From assembly GCA_013360745.1 (NCBI GenBank), contig JABWBA010000009.1, forward strand, positions 1-64,000: a stretch of DNA of 64,000 bases, in the 5' to 3' direction. The stretch comes from Chthonomonadales bacterium (lineage in GTDB: Bacteria; Armatimonadota; Chthonomonadetes; Chthonomonadales; CAJBBX01). The position numbers were made by a program, and so were the translations under genes. Below the pieces are notes generated by a model. The model saw nothing but the letters and a program-made list of their open reading frames with translations, had not been told where the DNA came from and did no database searches. This document shows positions 35,653 through 44,845 of this stretch, piece by piece. The stretch's first letter is position 1, and each line of letters opens with the position of its first letter.

Positions 35653-37614
35653 CTACCAGTTGATCGGATAGGCGCTGATGCCCGTGAAACAGCCCAGGGC
35701 GGTGGTGAGCCCGCCCGCGAGGAAGTCTCCGACGATGACGCCATGGAAGAACGGCAGCGACTGACGGTACAGGCGGATGCCCCCGTACCTCAGGACGATG
35801 ATCTTCAACACCCAGGCAATGAAGAAGGGAAGCCAGATCTGGTTCATCGTCGGCGTGTTGGCGATCGCGTAGCCGACCGGATGGAAGGCCCACCATGTGA
35901 ACTGGGATCGCAGCAGGAGGAGCGCCGTCGTGATGAGGAATCCTCCTCCGATCGCCACGGCGCCCGCGACGTCGGTCCTGAGCGGCGTAGCGAGGGAGTC
36001 TCGGAGCTGATCGAAGGGCTGCCTGCCCATGTACGTGCGCCAGGGGTCCGTACGGGCGCCGGCGCCGTAGTGGTACCAGACCATCAGCGCGATGGCGAAG
36101 GAGATGACGATGCCGAGGATGATGGCCAGGATCAACGCTCCCGTCAGCCGGCGTTTGGACACCCCGAGCGCATCGGCCATCTTATAGGCGTCCGATTGGT
36201 TCGGCATTGAGAGACAGCGGAGGTCGAAGCTCGCGATTGCGTTGCGGAGATAGGCGAGGACGGTCAGATCGGCCGGGGTGTACACGGCGGTGCCGAACGT
36301 GGTCGTCATAAGCCTGTAGGCATCGACATCGGGGCCGAATAGCCATGCATTCCCGGTTTCGGCTCGGATACGCGCCGCCGCGATCAGATAGAGGAACGAG
36401 ATCGATAGGGCTGCCACAGCCACCGCGGGACGCATGCCGGCGGCCACGCACCAGGCGACCAGCGAGGCCAGACAGAACAGGAGCCCGAGGAATGCCCACC
36501 GGTACGACATGGGCTCATCCCGATCCTCGAGGCCGCCGGGGCGGGAACGGGACCGCGACCACGCGATGCTCCACACCTCGGCGAGGTAGCCCCGGGATAG
36601 CCACAGACCGAAGATCGTCAGGGCGAGAAACGCGCCGGCGCCCTGATGCCCGATGAACGGCCAGCTGCTCTGACCGCCGCCCGTCGCTCCGGCCGAGATG
36701 CCGCTCGCCGAGCCGAAGACCGCTTCGCCCTTGGCGACCAGCCAGAAGAACCAGCAGCTGAAGGTCATGTCGACCGACAGTAGATAGGCGATGCCGATGA
36801 CGAACGGATAGAAGGAGATCGGCGTATAGCCGATGGCATTCCACGGCGGCGTCGCCATTATCTGCCCGAGGTCCGGCTGATCCGCCATGCGGGTCGGAAT
36901 GTAGGGCACCGTCGGCACGTTCAGATGCACCGTATTCATGACGTCTATGCAGAACGGGAGCGCGAAGCCGAGCCAGAGAAGCCGGTTGGTGAGGAAGCCG
37001 GTCTGATCCCGGATCATCTCGATGGGGACCGCCGTGGTCGGGAAGGTGAGCCGCTCCCGATCGATCCACTGCCGTCGGAGGATCGCGACGATGCAGAGCG
37101 TCGCGAGCGCCACCAGGATCATGAACCCAGTCCACGCGGTGATCTGGGCTCTCCAGGCGGCCCACGGAACCGGGGCGTTGCCCGCGTAGAAACCGAGGAG
37201 CGCGTCAGGGTCCTTCAGGGCGATCCAGTTCTTGATATACGGATGGAAGAGCGAAGCCCATCCGTTGCTGTTGTTGGCGTAATAGAAGGCCGCTGTGATG
37301 GTCGGAACGATGAAGTGCAGGCCGCCCGAGGAGGAGATAACGGTAGCGACAGTCATCATCACGTAGATCACAAGGAGCTCGGCCCTGGAGAAGGCCAGAG
37401 GCCGCAGAAACCGGGTGAGGAGGATGTTGACGACGATCAGCGCAAAGAGTACGTTGAAGGCTCCGATCGGGATGCTCGTTCCGGCGAGAGCGGTGTGTCC
37501 CCGTCCGCCCAGCACGAGCTCGGCCCAATGGAGCCAGAGGTCGACGAGCGCGGTCAGCCCGATGCCGAGCAGGACCGCTCGAAGCGTTATCCCGCGAACG
37601 GCATCGCTCCTCAC
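35653..37614 (-). CDS. polytopic membrane protein, DUF6785/6784-like
   Basis: The 653-aa protein has about 14 hydrophobic segments and opens with GITLRAVLLGIGLTALVDLW followed by HWAELVLGG. I recognise this as the DUF6785-type family seen in Armatimonadota and Planctomycetota. Its length and helix count resemble oligopeptide-type or OPT transporters, but no substrate is known. The GTG at 37614 overlaps the previous stop codon (GTGA), implying translational coupling, and no separate Shine-Dalgarno is seen. The carbonic anhydrase gene begins 59 bp downstream on the same strand. Confidence 0.75.
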   Translation of the reverse strand: MRSDAVRGITLRAVLLGIGLTALVDLWLHWAELVLGGRGHTALAGTSIPIGAFNVLFALIVVNILLTRFLRPLAFSRAELLVIYVMMTVATVISSSGGLHFIVPTITAAFYYANNSNGWASLFHPYIKNWIALKDPDALLGFYAGNAPVPWAAWRAQITAWTGFMILVALATLCIVAILRRQWIDRERLTFPTTAVPIEMIRDQTGFLTNRLLWLGFALPFCIDVMNTVHLNVPTVPYIPTRMADQPDLGQIMATPPWNAIGYTPISFYPFVIGIAYLLSVDMTFSCWFFWLVAKGEAVFGSASGISAGATGGGQSSWPFIGHQGAGAFLALTIFGLWLSRGYLAEVWSIAWSRSRSRPGGLEDRDEPMSYRWAFLGLLFCLASLVAWCVAAGMRPAVAVAALSISFLYLIAAARIRAETGNAWLFGPDVDAYRLMTTTFGTAVYTPADLTVLAYLRNAIASFDLRCLSMPNQSDAYKMADALGVSKRRLTGALILAIILGIVISFAIALMVWYHYGAGARTDPWRTYMGRQPFDQLRDSLATPLRTDVAGAVAIGGGFLITTALLLLRSQFTWWAFHPVGYAIANTPTMNQIWLPFFIAWVLKIIVLRYGGIRLYRQSLPFFHGVIVGDFLAGGLTTALGCFTGISAYPINW

Positions 37615-38240
37615 GGGGTTGCGACTCGGATTGAGACGATCCGGTCGCCCTTCAGGCGTACGATGGCGACGCATCGTCGCGGCGGCTCTGATGCCGGGCT
37701 GGATTCGGAGTCCGTGGTCATCCGCCAGATCCGTTCGTCGCCGTAGATCTCCGGCTCTGGCAAATCGGCCGTCGCGGAGTCCAGATTCTTACGAGATGCG
37801 CCCGGAACCAGTGCGCCCATCCAGCCGAGCTGTCGGACGAGGCCGCGGATCCGCGGGTACGGTCGGTCCTTGTCTCGCGTCTGACCGTTCGATGCGACGA
37901 GCGACACCGTTCGAACCGTCCTCTGGGCGTCAAACGCGGGCGGGCGGAGGATCGTCAGGAGACATTCGGCGGCGGTCCACTCCCATATCAGGCCGGTGCG
38001 ATTCTCGATCTCCTGCGGCCGACCCAGTCTGGCCTCGACGGTTCGCAGGCTGTCGACCCCAACCTGAATGCCCGCGATCCTGGCGATTCGGGGCGCCTTG
38101 AGCGGGATCGGCGACCGTGCCTGCGCGCCCGGGAGGAGGGCGTATGTCAGCGCTATCGCCGCCGCTGCGGCGGCTGGTCGGATAAGGCGGGTAAGATAGG
38201 TTCCCGCCCTGAAAAGCGTGAATCCCTCAGGAGCAACATT
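37611..38240 (-). CDS. exported protein of unknown function, start unresolved
   Basis: The reading frame stays open from well upstream, but the plausible gene begins near 38240, opposite the start of the MFS gene. From there it encodes about 209 aa, with a basic stretch and an Ala-rich hydrophobic segment ending PGAQA that looks like a signal peptide. A domain follows with IAGIQVGVDSLRTVEARLG, which is reminiscent of SmpA/OmlA-type or copper-amine-oxidase-adjacent small folds. No ATG, GTG or TTG is found in frame near the signal peptide, so the true start is unknown. Its stop codon overlaps the start of the DUF6785-like gene by four bases, so the two are probably co-translated. Confidence 0.55.
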   Translation of the reverse strand, partial: NVAPEGFTLFRAGTYLTRLIRPAAAAAAIALTYALLPGAQARSPIPLKAPRIARIAGIQVGVDSLRTVEARLGRPQEIENRTGLIWEWTAAECLLTILRPPAFDAQRTVRTVSLVASNGQTRDKDRPYPRIRGLVRQLGWMGALVPGASRKNLDSATADLPEPEIYGDERIWRMTTDSESSPASEPPRRCVAIVRLKGDRIVSIRVATP

Positions 38241-38243
38241 TCG

Positions 38244-39401
38244 TTGTCGCGTACGATGCGTGACTGGTGGCTGTTTGGCGCTGCCACCTTTTGTTATGCC
38301 TTTGGCTTCGCCGTCTACAACGGCCTCTTTCAGAACTTCTTCCGCGAGGCCATGCGGGGCACGCCCGATCAGCTCGGTATCCTCGAATCGCTCCGAGAGG
38401 TGCCCGGACTGATGACGGCCTTCACGGCAGGCCTTCTGATCACGATATCGGAGACACGGATCGGGAGCCTCGCGCTGATCAGCGCGGCTCTTGGCATCGC
38501 AGCCACCGGCTACGCCGGCAGCTACTGGCCGCTCGTAGCGGTTACGGTCTTCTGGTCGGTCGGTATGCACCTGTGGCTCTCGCTATCACCCGGGATTACG
38601 CTGTCTCTGGCTGAAGGCAAGGAGGGCGGCAGACACCTCGGGCGGATGGCGGGACTCAGCGCGATCGCCGTTCTCGTCGGACTCGGGTTGACGCGGTTCG
38701 CCAAACCGTACCTATCCTATCCTTTGCTCTTCGCGGCGGCGGGCGTTCTCATCTTCGTTGCCGGCGTCTGCGCCTCCTTTTTATCGCGCCGAACGAGCAA
38801 GACTGCAGTATCCCGAATCCTCTACAGGCGTGAATACGGCATGTTCTACTGGCTGACGTTCCTCGAGGGTTGTCGACGGCAGATCTTCACCACCTTTGCG
38901 CCCTTCGTCCTCATTCTGGTCTATAAGACCAGCGTCGAGACGATGTTGACGCTCGCACTCGCCAACGCCGTGATCTCGACCTTTGCGGCCCCCTCCATCG
39001 GTCGATGGATCGATCGGTTGGGCGAGCGTCGCATGCTCACCCTCTATTACAGCGCCCTGGTCGTGATCTTCGGCGGCTACGCGCTGATCCCGAACGTCCA
39101 TGTGCTCTACATATTCTACATTGTTGATAATCTGCTGTTCGCCTGCTCCATCGGTTTGACGACCTACCTCCACGGGATCATCCGCGACGGCGAAATGACC
39201 GCAACCCTGACCATGGGCACGACGATGAACCACATCGCGGCGGTCATCGTCCCGGTAACCGGCGGCCTGCTGTGGCGGACTCTGGGCGATTTCCGAATAC
39301 CGTTCTGGATCGGCGTCGGCGTGCTCCTCCTGTCGATCGTCTCGGCTCGGCGTTTGCCCGGTCTGCCGATCGCCCGCTCCGAAGCGGTTCCGGCAGCCTG
39401 A
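38244..39401 (+). CDS. MFS transporter
   Basis: The 385-aa protein has about 12 hydrophobic segments in two halves split near residue 190, the major facilitator layout. The conserved loop-like GRWIDRLGERRM lies in the second half. No drug- or sugar-specific motif identifies the substrate. TTG 38244 was chosen because AGGAG ends 10 nt upstream, while the in-frame ATG at 38256 is 22 nt away. It is divergent from the unresolved gene at 37611-38240, with almost no spacer, so any promoter must lie within that gene's N-terminal region. Confidence 0.85.
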   Translation: MSRTMRDWWLFGAATFCYAFGFAVYNGLFQNFFREAMRGTPDQLGILESLREVPGLMTAFTAGLLITISETRIGSLALISAALGIAATGYAGSYWPLVAVTVFWSVGMHLWLSLSPGITLSLAEGKEGGRHLGRMAGLSAIAVLVGLGLTRFAKPYLSYPLLFAAAGVLIFVAGVCASFLSRRTSKTAVSRILYRREYGMFYWLTFLEGCRRQIFTTFAPFVLILVYKTSVETMLTLALANAVISTFAAPSIGRWIDRLGERRMLTLYYSALVVIFGGYALIPNVHVLYIFYIVDNLLFACSIGLTTYLHGIIRDGEMTATLTMGTTMNHIAAVIVPVTGGLLWRTLGDFRIPFWIGVGVLLLSIVSARRLPGLPIARSEAVPAA

Positions 39402-39462
39402 CAGCCGCGGCGCTCCGCTCGGGACCCTGGCTGCGCCGTTCGGACGGAGACGATCGAACCCG

Positions 39463-39861
39463 CTACGGGCGAACGCCCAGCGACGCCGGAAGCCAGCGCG
39501 CCGCGGCGGCGCCCAGATACACGGCTCCGAGACCGAGCGCGACGCTGCTCACCATATAGGCGATCGCGCTCTGGTGTCGACCGTTCGCCAGCATCTGCAG
39601 CGTCTCATACCCGAACGCGGAGAACGTCGTATACGCCCCGAGGAAGCCCACGGCAATGAGGAGCCGGCCGTGCTCATGCCACGCATACCGGATCATCAAC
39701 GTGGCGAACACGCCCAGCGCGAACGATCCGGTCACGTTGATGACGAATGTCCCGACAGGATAGTCGCCGCCCCAACGGAGGTGGGCCCAGAGGCCGAGGA
39801 GGTAACGGGCGTTCGCGCCCAGAAAGCCGCCCATACCGACCATCATGCATCGCATCCACAT
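39463..39861 (-). CDS. crcB: fluoride ion channel/exporter CrcB (Fluc)
   Basis: The 132-aa four-helix protein has the Fluc family motifs GGFLGANARYLLG, a GTFVINVTGSFALG stretch (the pore Asn and Thr) and GFLGAYTTFSAFGYE. It forms dual-topology dimers that let fluoride leave the cell. The start was placed at ATG 39861; further ATGs at 39855, 39846 and 39843 make the exact residue uncertain. AGGAGG lies about 14 nt upstream. I looked for a fluoride riboswitch in the upstream 180 bp and saw no convincing one. Confidence 0.92.
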   Translation of the reverse strand: MWMRCMMVGMGGFLGANARYLLGLWAHLRWGGDYPVGTFVINVTGSFALGVFATLMIRYAWHEHGRLLIAVGFLGAYTTFSAFGYETLQMLANGRHQSAIAYMVSSVALGLGAVYLGAAAARWLPASLGVRP

Positions 39862-40009
39862 CTGCTGTCTTCGCTGCCTCCTGTTCGCGCAGAGACGTCC
39901 GCTGGCGGCAGTCCATGCCCGGCATCGCTCGTCATGCGGGATGATACCCTGTATATGGATCGGGGCGCACAATCGTGTTCGCGGCCTTCGACGATCTACC
40001 GTTTCCGGC

Positions 40010-40038
40010 TTGAGTTGGCGTTCGCGGTACGGTATAAC
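40010..40038 (+). promoter_or_regulatory. sigma70-type promoter of a leaderless operon
   Basis: TTGAGT (40010-40015) and TATAAC (40033-40038) are 17 bp apart. Transcription would start near 40045, two to four bases before the ATG at 40048, which has no Shine-Dalgarno. The mRNA would be essentially leaderless. Confidence 0.75.
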
Positions 40039-40047
40039 ACTGGTAGC

Positions 40048-41076
40048 ATGTCAGCCACCTCCAGAGAGATCGTGCAGCAGACCCTTGCCTTCCAGAACCC
40101 GGCCCGAGCGCCCCGCCACCTCTGGCTCCTCCCCTGGGCTGAGGAACGCTACGCCGAAGAGATCCAGGCGCTGCGCGAGGAGTTTCCCGGCGATATCCAC
40201 GGCGTTGGAGGGCACCATCGCACCCTCCCACCGACACGAGGCCATTCGACCGAGATTGGGGAATACACGGACGAATGGGGCTGCACCTTTATCAACATCC
40301 AGAAAGGCGTGATCGGGGAGGTCAAGGATCCGCTCATCAAGGATTGGGAGGCGGACGCGCAGCGCGCCCACATTCCGCGGGAGTGGCTTACCATCGATCG
40401 TGATGCCGTCAACCGGCACTGCGCGGCGACGGATCGCTATACGATGGCAGGCGCCTGCCCGAGGCCCTTTGAGCAGCTCCAGTTCCTGCGGGGCACCGAA
40501 GCCCTGTACATGGACCTCGTCGATCCCTCACCGGCGTTCCGACGTTTTCTGGCCCAGATGCACGCCTTCTACTGCGAACTCCTCGAGGTCTGGGCAGCGA
40601 CCGACGTCGACTCGATGATGTTCATGGACGATTGGGGCTCGCAGAACTCGCTGCTGATCCGACCGGCGCTCTGGCGCGAGTACTTCAAGCCCCTGTACCG
40701 GGATTACATTCAGATCGCACACGGATCCGGTAAGGCCATGTTCATGCATTCGGACGGCCACACCCTGGCCATCTATCCCGACATGATCGAACTCGGGCTG
40801 GACGCCTTCAACACCCAGCTCTTCTGCATGGGGGTGGAGAACCTCGAGCCGTTCGCGGGCAAGATCACCTTCTGGGGCGAGATCGACCGTCAGGGCCTGC
40901 TGCCCCACGCCACCACCGACGAAATCGATCAGGCGGTTCGGCAGGTGCATCGTTCCCTGTGGCGCGATGGGGGCTGCATCGCCCAGTGTGAGTTCGGTCC
41001 CGGGGCCCGACCGGAGAACGTTCGTCAGGTCTTTGCCACCTGGGATGAGGTGACGAACCGGGATTCGCGCCGCTGA
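40048..41076 (+). CDS. uroporphyrinogen decarboxylase-like (UroD/MtaA family) protein
   Basis: The 342-aa protein belongs to the UroD-fold superfamily, with a DDWGSQNSLLI motif, HSDGHTLAIYPDMIELG, and FWGEIDRQGLLPHATTDEI near the end. The true heme enzyme is more conserved at its N-terminus. Members found next to carbohydrate-type genes, as here, are of unknown substrate and may be methyltransferase-like. The reading frame is open upstream, but ATG 40048 fits both the promoter position and the start of homology. It is the first gene of a three-gene operon with a DUF4091-like protein and a flavoprotein. A second UroD-like gene lies at 48472. Confidence 0.8.
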   Translation: MSATSREIVQQTLAFQNPARAPRHLWLLPWAEERYAEEIQALREEFPGDIHGVGGHHRTLPPTRGHSTEIGEYTDEWGCTFINIQKGVIGEVKDPLIKDWEADAQRAHIPREWLTIDRDAVNRHCAATDRYTMAGACPRPFEQLQFLRGTEALYMDLVDPSPAFRRFLAQMHAFYCELLEVWAATDVDSMMFMDDWGSQNSLLIRPALWREYFKPLYRDYIQIAHGSGKAMFMHSDGHTLAIYPDMIELGLDAFNTQLFCMGVENLEPFAGKITFWGEIDRQGLLPHATTDEIDQAVRQVHRSLWRDGGCIAQCEFGPGARPENVRQVFATWDEVTNRDSRR

Positions 41077-41090
41077 AAGGACGCTGACCG

Positions 41091-42698
41091 TTGAAGCACG
41101 GCATCTCCGCCTGGATCGAAGGATCTCGGACCCGCATCTACCCTGCGACGCTGCCGAATGGGTCGATACTGGACCGCGCGCGTTCGGTCGCACTACCCCG
41201 CAACGGCTTCGCCTCCTGCCAGCTCGGCGTTCGGAATGAGACCGACCGGCCCATTCGGGTGGAGGTCGAAGCGGCCGCGCCGCCGCAGCTTCAGGCGCAC
41301 GTGCGTCGGATCGGCTATGTCACCGTGGCGCATCACAGCACGGATACGCCCATGTCCTTCCTCGAAGGCCTCGGTTCCGTGCCCGGGCTGGTGCCGGATC
41401 CGCTGTTTCCCGAGCCATCTGCGCTGATCGGGCCGTATGAGACGGTGGGATTCTGGATCACCGTGGATGCCGCTCATGACGCGCCGGTCGGCGAATCCCC
41501 GATCCGACTGAAGGTGCGCGCCGACGGGCATGATGCCCGGGCGTTCACGCTCGAAGCCCGGGTCTCGGAGATCGTCTCCGACAGCCTCGCCGACTTTCCC
41601 GCCACCCACTGGTTCTACGCCGACGCTCTGTGCGACTACTACGATGTTCCGCCCTGCACGCCCCGGTTCTGGACCATCGTCGAACCGTACATGAGGAACC
41701 TGAGCCGGCACCTGTCGACATGCCGCTACGTGCCGCTGTTTACGCCCCCGACCGACGGGGTCAAACGTCCAACACAGCTGCTCCGCGTAGGGGCCGACGG
41801 CGCGGGCCGCTGGTCGTTCGACTTCACGGATGTGGCCCGATGGGTTCAGCTGGCGCGCGATACCGGCGCCCGGTTCTTCGAGTGGACCCATCTGTTCTCC
41901 CAATGGGGCGTTGAGCGGGCGCTTCGGATCTACCGCTCCAACGAGGACGAGACCTCCCTCCTCTGGCCGCCCGAGACCCCTGCGACCTCGCCGGTCTACC
42001 GCTCGTTTCTGGAGCAGTTCCTGCCCCGCTTCCGCGAGTTCCTCGAGGAGCAGGGGCTCACGACCGTCTCCTTGTTCCATGTCTCCGATGAGCCGGGCGC
42101 AGAGCATGTCGACAACTACCGCGCGGCCCGGGAGATGCTGCGCGAGCTCGCTCCGTGGATGAAGGTTGCCGACGCCCTGAGCCATGTGGAGTTCGCCCAG
42201 ATGGGCCTGACCGATATCCCGATTGTCAGCATCGGAGCCGCCGAAGCCTTCCGGGATGCCGGGATTCCGGCCTGGGCCTATTTCTGCTGCGGTCCGCGTG
42301 GCTCGTACCTGAACCGACTGCTCGATACGCCCCTGGCGCGGATCGCCATGGCAGGTCGACTGCTGCATCGACACGGGGCTCAGGGCTTTCTGCACTGGGG
42401 CTATAACTACTGGTACAAGTCCCAGAGCCGGATGCTGCTCGATCCGTTCGTCGATCAGGCGGGGGCCGCGTGGCCGGGCTGGCCTCCCGGCGATCCGTTC
42501 GTCGTCTACCCGGGCCAGGATGGCCCGCTCGATTCCATTCGGTGGGAGGTCTGGGCCGAAGCGATGCAGGAGCTCGCCCTGCTCCGAGCGCTCGGGATCG
42601 AGCCGGACCATCCGGGTCTCGCCTCCATGCGGGGGTACGGCGACTTCGATTCGCACGGGCAACCCGATCTACTCTCACCGATCTTCACAGACCGTTGA
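41091..42698 (+). CDS. DUF4091-like putative glycoside hydrolase
   Basis: The 535-aa protein has no signal peptide. An N-terminal beta-sandwich (about 1-165) leads into a TIM-barrel-like region with a conserved-looking core: FFEWTHLFSQWG, SLFHVSDEPG and an HWGYNYWYKSQ stretch. This pattern fits DUF4091, a domain related to glycoside hydrolases. Glu or Asp of VSDEPG is a candidate catalytic acid. Start TTG 41091 has AAAGGA 9 nt upstream. It lies 14 bp after the UroD-like gene and overlaps the next by four bases (TTGA). A carbohydrate-processing role is inferred from family and neighbours. Confidence 0.75.
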   Translation: MKHGISAWIEGSRTRIYPATLPNGSILDRARSVALPRNGFASCQLGVRNETDRPIRVEVEAAAPPQLQAHVRRIGYVTVAHHSTDTPMSFLEGLGSVPGLVPDPLFPEPSALIGPYETVGFWITVDAAHDAPVGESPIRLKVRADGHDARAFTLEARVSEIVSDSLADFPATHWFYADALCDYYDVPPCTPRFWTIVEPYMRNLSRHLSTCRYVPLFTPPTDGVKRPTQLLRVGADGAGRWSFDFTDVARWVQLARDTGARFFEWTHLFSQWGVERALRIYRSNEDETSLLWPPETPATSPVYRSFLEQFLPRFREFLEEQGLTTVSLFHVSDEPGAEHVDNYRAAREMLRELAPWMKVADALSHVEFAQMGLTDIPIVSIGAAEAFRDAGIPAWAYFCCGPRGSYLNRLLDTPLARIAMAGRLLHRHGAQGFLHWGYNYWYKSQSRMLLDPFVDQAGAAWPGWPPGDPFVVYPGQDGPLDSIRWEVWAEAMQELALLRALGIEPDHPGLASMRGYGDFDSHGQPDLLSPIFTDR

Positions 42699-44026
42699 GC
42701 CATCGCGCGCGGGTCATCGTCGTCGGAGGCGGTCCGGCGGGGCTGCTCGCCGCAGGCTCAGCCGCCGAGGCGGGGGCAAGCGTGGTCCTGCTGGAGCGTG
42801 GCCCGAAGATGGGGCGCAAGCTCCGGATGACCGGCAAGGGGCGCTGCAACATCACGAACGCGACCGACGTCGAGGGCTTCGTGCGGGCCTTTGCGCCGAA
42901 CGGCCGATTTCTTTACGGCCCCTTCGCCCGTTTCTTTCGGGACGATACGCTGGCCCTGTTCGAGCGGCTCGGTGTGCACGTCAAAGGCGAGCGGGGCGGC
43001 CGGATCTTCCCCCTGTCGGACTCCGCACTCGAAGTAGCGGCCGCTCTGGAGCGATGGGTGCGGGACGTGGGCGTCGACGTCCGCCTCAACACGCGCGTCA
43101 AAGGCATCCTCTCTGCCGATGGACGCCTTCAAGGGGTAAGCCTGTACCATGGCTCGATGGACGGTGCGGCGGCGATCATCGCCACCGGAGGCCTATCCTA
43201 TCCCGGCACCGGCAGCTCCGGGGACGGGTACGCCGTGGCCGAATCGGTCGGGCACAGCATCGTGCCGACCCGGCCGGCCCTTGCCCCGCTCCTCGCCGAC
43301 GACCGCTGGCCCGGCACACTGTCGGGCCTCGCCCTGCGAAACGTCCGGGCCAGCCTGGCGGACCGCGCGACCGGCAAGGCCGTCGCGTCGGAGTTCGGCG
43401 AGATGCTGTTCACCCATACCGGCGTCTCCGGGCCGATCATCCTGTCCCTCAGCCGGGTCTACACGCGTCAGTCGGGTCCGCTGGATCTCCGGATCGATCT
43501 CAAGCCCGCCGTCAGCGCCGAGGAGTTGACGGCCCGGTTCATCCGGGAGTTCGTCGGCGCGGGGACGTTCGGCGTCTATCTGCGCCAGCTGATGCCGAAA
43601 AGCCTGGCGCCGATCGTCGCGGATCTGAGCGGCGTGCCGGCGGATCGTCCGTTGAGCGCGATCAGAGCCTCGGAGCGCTCGGCGCTGGTCCATACGTTGA
43701 AAAATCTGCCCATCACGCTTCGCGGGCTCGCGCCGATCGAACAGGCGATCGTCACATCAGGGGGAGTGAAGCTCGAGGAGATCGATCCCCGGACGCTCAT
43801 GTCCCGCCGCGTCGACGGGCTGTATTTCGCAGGTGAAGTGCTGGACCTGGACGCGATGACCGGCGGCTACAACCTCCAGGCTGCGTTCTCGACCGGCTAT
43901 GTCGCCGGCGTGTCGGCCGCAGCGAGGGCAGCCGCACTCACCGACGGCCCCGAGCAGCCGTTCCGCTCGGTCCGATCGACGCCCGACCCGGCGCCCGAGC
44001 TCAATGGAGTGCGCAGTCGAGGTTGA
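42695..44026 (+). CDS. HI0933-family FAD-dependent oxidoreductase
   Basis: The 443-aa protein starts at a TTG overlapping the previous stop codon. Its N-terminal Rossmann motif is VIVVGGGPAGLLAAG, followed by GPKMGRKLRMTGKGRCNITN, the signature of the HI0933/YhiN family. ATGGLSYPGTGSSGDGY and FTHTGVSGP also fit. The C-terminal VTSGGVKLEEIDPRTLMS and GGYNLQAAFSTG close the FAD site. Members reduce or desaturate bile acids or act in unknown redox steps, so the substrate here is not known. The stop codon overlaps the convergent lipoprotein gene by 26 bp. Confidence 0.88.
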   Translation: MSHRARVIVVGGGPAGLLAAGSAAEAGASVVLLERGPKMGRKLRMTGKGRCNITNATDVEGFVRAFAPNGRFLYGPFARFFRDDTLALFERLGVHVKGERGGRIFPLSDSALEVAAALERWVRDVGVDVRLNTRVKGILSADGRLQGVSLYHGSMDGAAAIIATGGLSYPGTGSSGDGYAVAESVGHSIVPTRPALAPLLADDRWPGTLSGLALRNVRASLADRATGKAVASEFGEMLFTHTGVSGPIILSLSRVYTRQSGPLDLRIDLKPAVSAEELTARFIREFVGAGTFGVYLRQLMPKSLAPIVADLSGVPADRPLSAIRASERSALVHTLKNLPITLRGLAPIEQAIVTSGGVKLEEIDPRTLMSRRVDGLYFAGEVLDLDAMTGGYNLQAAFSTGYVAGVSAAARAAALTDGPEQPFRSVRSTPDPAPELNGVRSRG

Positions 44027-44417
44027 AGGACCCTGCCGGCGTCCCGTGTTCCGTTTTTTGCGCGAGCACTCCCACGAGGCGCTGCGTATCCGACAGGGCG
44101 AGGTCCCCTTCACCGCTGACGGTTCGCGTGGGGTACACGATCAGCAGCCGGCACCGCCTCATCGTGTTGACCGTCCCGAAGAACGTGCCCTTAGCTGAGG
44201 TTGCGCTATCGACAAAAGTCCCCGCTATGCGCCCGTCGTAGCTGATGCTCAACTCCACATCGCCGGTTTGCGAATCGGCGAGCTCAACCATGAGATACGT
44301 CCCCGTATACGAACCCTCGAGCCCCGAGCTCACGCCGACGTGCGTGCCGCTGCCGCAGCCCGCAAGCGCAGCGATGCCGAGGGCAGCGACCATCCATACT
44401 GATGCGCGATACCGCAT
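44001..44417 (-). CDS. small lipoprotein of unknown function
   Basis: The 138-aa protein has a lipoprotein signal peptide ending in LAGC, so Cys is acylated after cleavage. The mature part is all-beta with repeated ELSISYDGRIAGTFVD-type and SGEGDLALSDTQRLVG-type strands. This resembles small secreted sandwich proteins of unknown role. ATG 44417 was preferred over ATG 44423 because GGAGG lies 8 nt from it and only 2 nt from the other. Its 3' end overlaps the flavoprotein gene on the opposite strand. Confidence 0.75.
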   Translation of the reverse strand: MRYRASVWMVAALGIAALAGCGSGTHVGVSSGLEGSYTGTYLMVELADSQTGDVELSISYDGRIAGTFVDSATSAKGTFFGTVNTMRRCRLLIVYPTRTVSGEGDLALSDTQRLVGVLAQKTEHGTPAGSFNLDCALH

Positions 44418-44503
44418 CCGCATAGCCTCCTGAGATATGCCCCATTGTACAATATCATGGCGAGCAGATCCACGCCGGAGTCACCGGCAGCGGCGAGGAC
44501 TGC

Positions 44504-44845
44504 CTATGATGACGAATCGGTCCGAAGGTGTTCCAGCCACGCTTGCGGGCCCCGACCGTCGATGGGGAGCGCTTCGTATGGCCCGTTCCGGATGCTGGCA
44601 GGCAGATCCCTCCATTCAACCACATCCACTCGCATCGGAAGATCCGATTCACGCAAGTCATCCTTCAGGAGCGCGAGAGTCAGAAGCGGCAACGCCGAGT
44701 CCGCTACGATGGCAAGGTCCAGGTCTGACCAGGGCTTCGGACGCCCGGACACGCGCGATCCGAAGGCCCGAACCTCGAGGCCGGGCACATGGCGGTTGAG
44801 AATCGACCGAACGATGCAAAGGTGCTCCGGCGCCAGCGCGATCAT
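44504..44845 (-). CDS. mntA: MntA-like nucleotidyltransferase antitoxin
   Basis: The 113-aa protein is a minimal nucleotidyltransferase with the GSX10DXD motif (Gly29, Ser30, Asp41, Asp43) and a third candidate Asp in the RVDVVEW motif. In type VII toxin-antitoxin pairs this enzyme adenylylates the Tyr of the partner HepT. The ATG overlaps the stop codon of the upstream hepT gene by four bases (ATGA), so the two are co-translated. An upstream ATG in the frame would give a much longer protein that overlaps hepT entirely and was rejected. Confidence 0.87.
   Translation of the reverse strand: MIALAPEHLCIVRSILNRHVPGLEVRAFGSRVSGRPKPWSDLDLAIVADSALPLLTLALLKDDLRESDLPMRVDVVEWRDLPASIRNGPYEALPIDGRGPQAWLEHLRTDSSS

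Noticed and set aside
39862-40047. Fluoride riboswitch before crcB
   Set aside because: The conserved pseudoknot sequences were not recognisable on the minus strand.
40048-41076. hemE
   Set aside because: Only the general UroD fold is matched, the N-terminus differs and the neighbours are carbohydrate-type genes.
41193-42662. 489-codon open frame on the minus strand
   Set aside because: It is a shadow of the DUF4091-like gene in a GC-rich region.
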